Of a stretch of 37,155 bases of DNA, positions 33,829 to 37,155 are shown one piece after another. The position numbers and the translations under genes are program-made. Location: positions 1 through 37,155 of the forward strand of contig JAPPFW010000067.1 of the NCBI GenBank assembly GCA_028821575.1, in the 5' to 3' direction. The stretch's first letter is position 1. The number at the start of each line of letters is the position of its first letter. The notes under the pieces were generated by a model. That model saw only the letters and a list, made by a program, of their open reading frames with translations, ran no database searches and was not told where the DNA came from. The stretch is from a bacterium (lineage in GTDB: Bacteria; Actinomycetota; Acidimicrobiia; Spongiisociales; Spongiisociaceae).

Positions 33829-35568
33829 CTACAGGTACTGGCCGGTGCCGACCGCCTCGATGGTCCTCGACTCGTCCTCTCCCTCGATCAGGGTGCGCAC
33901 GTAGACGATCCGTTCCCCCTTCTTGCCGGATATCTTCGCCCAGTCGTCCGGGTTCGTGGTGTTGGGCAGGTCCTCGTGCTCGCGGAACTCCTGCTTGATA
34001 CCCACGAGGAGATCGGCCAGCTTTATCCCCCCTGACGATCCGGCGATCCGGCGCTTGATGGCGGCCTTCTTGGCCCTGCGCACGATGTTCTCGATCATGG
34101 CGCCGGACGAGAAGTCCCGGAAGTAGAGGACCTCCCGGTCCCCGTTCTGGTAGGTGACCTCGAGGAAGCGGTTCTGGTCGCTGCCGGCGTACATGATGGC
34201 CACCACCTCCCGGACCATCCGGTCGACGAGGACTCGCCGATCACCGTCCGCCGCCGCGAGTGCTTCGTCGTCGAAGGGCAGGTCGGGGTCCAGGTAGATC
34301 CGGAAGATCTGCCGGGCCGCCACGGCGTCGGGACGGGCGATCTTGATCTTGACGTCGAGACGCCCGGGGCGCAGGATGGCCGGGTCGATCAGGTCCTCCC
34401 GGTTGGAGGCGCCGATCACGATCACGTTCTTGAGCAACTCCACCCCGTCCAGCTCGGACAGGAGCTGGGGAACGATGGTGGACTCCACATCGGAGGAGAT
34501 TCCGCTTCCCCTCGTGCGGAACAGGGAGTCCATCTCGTCGAAGAAGACGATCACCGGTACGCCCTCGTCGGCCTTCTCCTTGGCGCGCTGGAAAATCAAC
34601 CTGATCTGGCGCTCGGTCTCCCCCACGTACTTGTTCAGCAGTTCGGGGCCCTTGATGTTCAGGAAGTAGGAGCGGGCGTCGTCGTGGCCGGACCGGCGCG
34701 CGACCGCCTCCGCCAAGCTGTTGGCCACGGCCTTCGCGATCAGGGTCTTGCCGCATCCCGGCGGTCCGTACAGCAGCACTCCCTTCGGGGCCACCAGGCC
34801 GTACTCCTCGAACAGGTCCCGGTAGACGTACGGGAGCTCCACGGCGTCCCTGATCGCCTCGATCTGCTCGCGGAGGCCTCCTACCTGGTCGTAGGTGACG
34901 TCGGGCACCTCCTCGAGAACCAGTTCCTCGACCTCGGGCCGGATGAGCTTCTCGTAGGCGAGACCGTTGCGGGAATCGATGCGGATGTGGTCACCGGCCC
35001 GCAGGTGCACACCGTGGAGGGGACCTGCCAGTTCCACCACCCGCTCCTCGTCTGCGTGCGCCAGCACCAGAAGGCGGTCGTCCCCCAGCATCTCCTTGAT
35101 GGAGACGACCTGGCCGAGCCGGTCGAAATCCCGCACCTCCACGATGTTCATGGAGTCGTTCACCAGCACCTGCTGGCCGGTCTGCAGCTGCTTGATCTCG
35201 ATGGAGGGCTGGGCGTTGACCCGCATCTTGCGTCCGCCGCTCATCACGTCCACCGTGCTGTCGCTGTTGACGGCCATCACGGTGGCGAACGGGTTGGGGG
35301 CGGTGGTGAGCTTCTCCACCTCCTCGCGGAGCATGGCCAGTTGCTCGCGCGCCTCCTCGAGAACCGCGCTGAGCTTCTCGTTCTTCTGAGCGGCCTGGAC
35401 CAACTGTCCCTTGGTCTCGGCGAGGCGCGCCTCGAGCATCCGAACCCTGCGGGGGGCGTCCTGGAGACGACGACGGAGAACCGACACCTCCTCCTCGAGG
35501 GCGTGAACGGTCCCGCGCAGCGCGCCCAACTGGCGTTCGTACTCGTATCGTTCCCGTCTGTCAGGCAT
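33829..35568 (-). CDS. mpa: Proteasomal AAA ATPase Mpa/ARC
   Basis: 579 residues from the ATG at 35568. N-terminal coiled coil (about 5-90) that binds Pup, two OB-fold domains (about 95-230), then AAA with Walker A GPPGCGKT (268-275), Walker [13 protein letters not shown], and an intact arginine region in [12 protein letters not shown]. The C-terminal QYL is the docking tail that opens the alpha ring. Hexameric; unfolds pupylated proteins. A longer reading up to 36075 would overlap trmI and lacks a reason. The neighbour dop follows 106 bases away. Confidence 0.96.
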   Translation of the reverse strand: MPDRRERYEYERQLGALRGTVHALEEEVSVLRRRLQDAPRRVRMLEARLAETKGQLVQAAQKNEKLSAVLEEAREQLAMLREEVEKLTTAPNPFATVMAVNSDSTVDVMSGGRKMRVNAQPSIEIKQLQTGQQVLVNDSMNIVEVRDFDRLGQVVSIKEMLGDDRLLVLAHADEERVVELAGPLHGVHLRAGDHIRIDSRNGLAYEKLIRPEVEELVLEEVPDVTYDQVGGLREQIEAIRDAVELPYVYRDLFEEYGLVAPKGVLLYGPPGCGKTLIAKAVANSLAEAVARRSGHDDARSYFLNIKGPELLNKYVGETERQIRLIFQRAKEKADEGVPVIVFFDEMDSLFRTRGSGISSDVESTIVPQLLSELDGVELLKNVIVIGASNREDLIDPAILRPGRLDVKIKIARPDAVAARQIFRIYLDPDLPFDDEALAAADGDRRVLVDRMVREVVAIMYAGSDQNRFLEVTYQNGDREVLYFRDFSSGAMIENIVRRAKKAAIKRRIAGSSGGIKLADLLVGIKQEFREHEDLPNTTNPDDWAKISGKKGERIVYVRTLIEGEDESRTIEAVGTGQYL

Positions 35569-35594
35569 GCCACCGCCCGGTTGCGACTGACCGC

Positions 35595-35600
35595 AGTATA
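35595..35600 (-). promoter_or_regulatory. -10 box of mpa
   Basis: TATACT on the minus strand ends 26 bases before the ATG at 35568, giving a leader of about 20 bases. A -35 element is not clear. Confidence 0.4.
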
Positions 35601-35669
35601 CGGGTGTCGCGGAAGTGGCAGTGTCGTTCTGCGTCGTGGCGGACGGGATGGCGGAGCGGTCGCCCTCGG

Positions 35670-36461
35670 TCAGGCCGGCTGTATGAGGCGACCCACGGTC
35701 ACGAACCCCGTGTGGCCCACCATCCCGTGGTCCGGCCGGACCGAGCGGCCCGTCACGTTCCAGGTTCGGAGAAGTACCTCGAAAGTCTCCACATCCAGGA
35801 ACCGTCCGGTGGCGCGGAGAGCCTCCCGGAGCCGCTGGACCTGGGGAACCGTGGGCACGTAACTGCACACGATGCCCCCCGTGCGTAGGGTGCCGGTGGC
35901 GGCCGGGATCACCTCCCACGGTTCTGGGATGTCGAGCAGGAGCCGGTCGTGATCCTCTTCGGCGACCGCCTCGAGGACGTCTCCGACCCGCAGCTCGAGC
36001 CAGTCCGGCACCCGCCCGAACTGCCGGACGATGGCACCCCTCCCGTGGGTGGCGTGGTCCTGCCTCACCTCGCACGAGACGATCCGTCCGGTGGGTCCAA
36101 CCGCTCTTGTGAGGGCCATGGTCATGGCACCCGATCCCGTGCCGGCCTCGATCACTGCCAGCCCCGGGTGGATGTCGGCGTACATGAGGATCGCGCCCAG
36201 GTCCTTCGGATAGACGACCTGGGGTCCCCTGCGCATCTTCAGGATGTAGTCCCCCAGCCGGGGCCGCAGGGCGACGAGGGGCGCCCCCTTGGAGGAGACG
36301 AACCGGGAACCGTCCGGGCTTCCGATGATCTCCGAGTGGGGGAGGTTCCCGAGGTGGAACTGGAACACGCCGGTACTCCGCAGATGCAGCAGGTACTTGC
36401 GCGAGCGACCGTCGATGAGCATGGCCGGTTCGCCCTCCTGGAACGGTCGTCCCGCTACCAC
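35670..36461 (-). CDS. trmI: tRNA (adenine-58-N1)-methyltransferase TrmI
   Basis: 263 residues from a GTG at 36461. A small N-terminal beta domain precedes the Rossmann fold with SAM motif [14 protein letters not shown] (about 105-118), the acidic loop [24 protein letters not shown] (the DxPxPW active-site block) and [11 protein letters not shown]. It methylates A58 of the T-loop of tRNA. In mycobacteria it lies near mpa as well. The start follows the stop of a 33-codon gene by four bases, with TGAGG overlapping that stop as ribosome site. Confidence 0.93.
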   Translation of the reverse strand: MVAGRPFQEGEPAMLIDGRSRKYLLHLRSTGVFQFHLGNLPHSEIIGSPDGSRFVSSKGAPLVALRPRLGDYILKMRRGPQVVYPKDLGAILMYADIHPGLAVIEAGTGSGAMTMALTRAVGPTGRIVSCEVRQDHATHGRGAIVRQFGRVPDWLELRVGDVLEAVAEEDHDRLLLDIPEPWEVIPAATGTLRTGGIVCSYVPTVPQVQRLREALRATGRFLDVETFEVLLRTWNVTGRSVRPDHGMVGHTGFVTVGRLIQPA

Positions 36462-36465
36462 GGCC

Positions 36466-36567
36466 TCAGGTCAACCCGATCGACAGCACTCCCGCCAGCA
36501 ACGTGAGGATCATGCCGGCCACGGTCACCCAGACCACCACCTGCACCCATCTCGGCGTCCTTCTCAT
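36466..36567 (-). CDS. 33-residue single-span membrane peptide upstream of trmI
   Basis: ATG at 36567 to TGA at 36466: MRRTPRWVQVVVWVTVAGMI and then a Leu/Val-rich stretch. A basic N-terminus precedes one span of about 22 residues. The codons are GC-rich at third positions and the stop is four bases from the trmI start, so the two are coupled. A TAGAGT box eight bases upstream suggests a leaderless transcript. Function unknown; small proteins of this type near trmI are familiar in actinobacteria in my recollection. Confidence 0.6.
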   Translation of the reverse strand: MRRTPRWVQVVVWVTVAGMILTLLAGVLSIGLT

Positions 36568-36575
36568 GGGCATCT

Positions 36576-36581
36576 ACTCTA
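36576..36581 (-). promoter_or_regulatory. -10 box of the 33-codon gene and trmI
   Basis: TAGAGT ends eight bases before the ATG at 36567, consistent with a near-leaderless start. No ribosome site precedes this ATG. Confidence 0.35.
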
Positions 36582-36610
36582 GGAGGAAGCCGGGCGCTAG
36601 CCTGCGTGGC

Positions 36611-36805
36611 ATGGGTTACGGGTTCGGTCGGTTCGCGAGGGGGGCGGGCTACCTGCTGCGCGGGCTCCGTGACGGCAGGATGTCGCTGGTCGCCGTCGGG
36701 TGTCTCATGATCGTGCGCTTCCTGGTATCACGCCGGGGTCGGAGCGGGAAGGTGACCGAGTTCCGCCTCAACTCCGGCAGCCGCGTGGAGCTGCGGGTCA
36801 AATAG
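36611..36805 (+). CDS. Small membrane protein, divergent from trmI
   Basis: 64 residues: a Gly/Arg-rich N-terminus (MGYGFGRFARGAGYLLRGLR), one hydrophobic span (about 24-40, MSLVAVGCLMIVRFLVS), and a basic tail ending RLNSGSRVELRVK. A TAGCCT box (36598-36603) ends seven bases before the ATG, suggesting a leaderless start; an in-frame ATG at 36503 is much less likely since it runs through the divergent gene. Function unknown. Confidence 0.5.
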   Translation: MGYGFGRFARGAGYLLRGLRDGRMSLVAVGCLMIVRFLVSRRGRSGKVTEFRLNSGSRVELRVK

Positions 36806-37130
36806 GTGGGTCTCGGTCGGGGTCTTCCGTCCCGGCTGGGGGAGGCTAGACGAGTGGCTCCTAGCCATCCGCCTGAAGGATCACACTCAAACATCTGTAC
36901 ACGACGACGCACAGCACAGCCGTGAATTCGAAGAACGTCTGTCTCTCCTGCCGTTGGTCCCCCAGCTTCTGTCGGTGAGATCCCCCTTGGAGCGACGGGG
37001 AACCCGGATGTTGGCCCCAGAGATCGGAAACCCGATTCGATCTAACGCCAACTAACAACTCGCTCACTATCGACTGCCAACGAGCAACTAGCCCTGATTT
37101 TTCATGTTTCCCGACACACCCACCGACGAA
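36806..37130. other. Intergenic region without a recognised gene
   Basis: About 325 bases of lower-GC DNA. Short open frames exist on both strands but none has a plausible start or a protein I recognise. Near 37045-37095 there are degenerate CAACTA/CTATC strings that resemble the unit of the repeat at 30461. Confidence 0.4.
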
Positions 37131-37151
37131 AGGCCACTTCAGGCCTGTTTT
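37131..37151 (+). terminator. Possible intrinsic terminator at the window end
   Basis: Stem AGGCC (37131-37135) and GGCCT (37142-37146) with a six-base loop, then GTTTT. Short but followed by a T-tract; the other strand gives a shorter one. It might end the divergent plus-strand gene. Confidence 0.35.
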
Positions 37152-37155
37152 CGCG

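Noticed and set aside
35569..36075. Longer N-terminus for Mpa
   Set aside because: It would overlap trmI; the ATG at 35568 begins the coiled coil and has a -10 box at a sensible distance.
36830..37050. Plus-strand open frame with DEWLLAIRLKDHTQTS
   Set aside because: No start codon or ribosome site, non-typical third-position composition, and no recognisable family.

Overview
The window is GC-rich, gene-dense DNA from an actinobacterium. It carries a complete Pup-proteasome locus (trmI, mpa/arc, dop, pup, prcB, prcA, pafA, pafB, pafC) followed by tatA, tatC and a HelY-like helicase, in the order known from mycobacteria, plus the typical tlyA-nadK-recN block. Frequent GTG/TTG starts, 4-bp stop/start overlaps and TAnnnT boxes 6-10 nt before start codons fit an actinobacterium with many leaderless genes. 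An uncultured Acidimicrobiia-like lineage is my guess from overall character; no marker gene proves it. Almost everything lies on the minus strand.

Layout, left to right. (1) 1-3821: a cut-off sugar-type lipoprotein binding protein, an M20 hydrolase and a ROK regulator, transcribed leftward from a promoter near 3900. (2) 4353-7791: recN, nadK, tlyA and an 80-codon leader gene, preceded by a box resembling PafBC (RecA-NDp) promoters; a rhomboid protease (7960-8712) is divergent. (3) 8982-19498: the most unusual region. It holds an operon of a three-TM small protein, a secreted/anchored vWA (MIDAS) protein, a Tubulin_2/FtsZ-like GTPase (split by a frameshift in this sequence) and a 1047-residue six-TM protein; a leucine-rich/ankyrin lipoprotein follows 36 bp further on. 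(4) 19722-22428: M20 hydrolase, Nudix hydrolase, GNAT acetyltransferase and a DUF4193-like zinc-ribbon protein. (5) 22555-26835: lipid kinase, Ski2-type helicase, tatC, tatA. (6) 27093-36567: pafC, pafB, pafA, prcA, prcB, pup, dop, mpa, trmI and a 33-residue membrane peptide. (7) 36611-37155: a small divergent plus-strand gene and apparently non-coding DNA ending in a hairpin with a T-tract.

How the genes connect: PafA ligates Pup to targets, Mpa unfolds them into the PrcA/PrcB chamber and Dop removes Pup. PafB/PafC are transcriptional activators of the DNA-damage response, and the recN operon in the same window has a PafBC-like box. The vWA-tubulin-membrane operon looks like a trans-envelope assembly: extracellular vWA, one membrane span, a cytoplasmic domain, and a cytoplasmic GTPase plus multi-TM partners. 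Its parts match a comparative-genomic prediction of FtsZ-like/vWA membrane-remodelling systems, but its function is unknown and the accessory proteins here are unrecognised.

The first 55 bases are an exact copy of 1009-1063, which looks like an assembly break inside a tandemly repeated binding-protein gene. All assignments are by eye from motifs; no database search was run.
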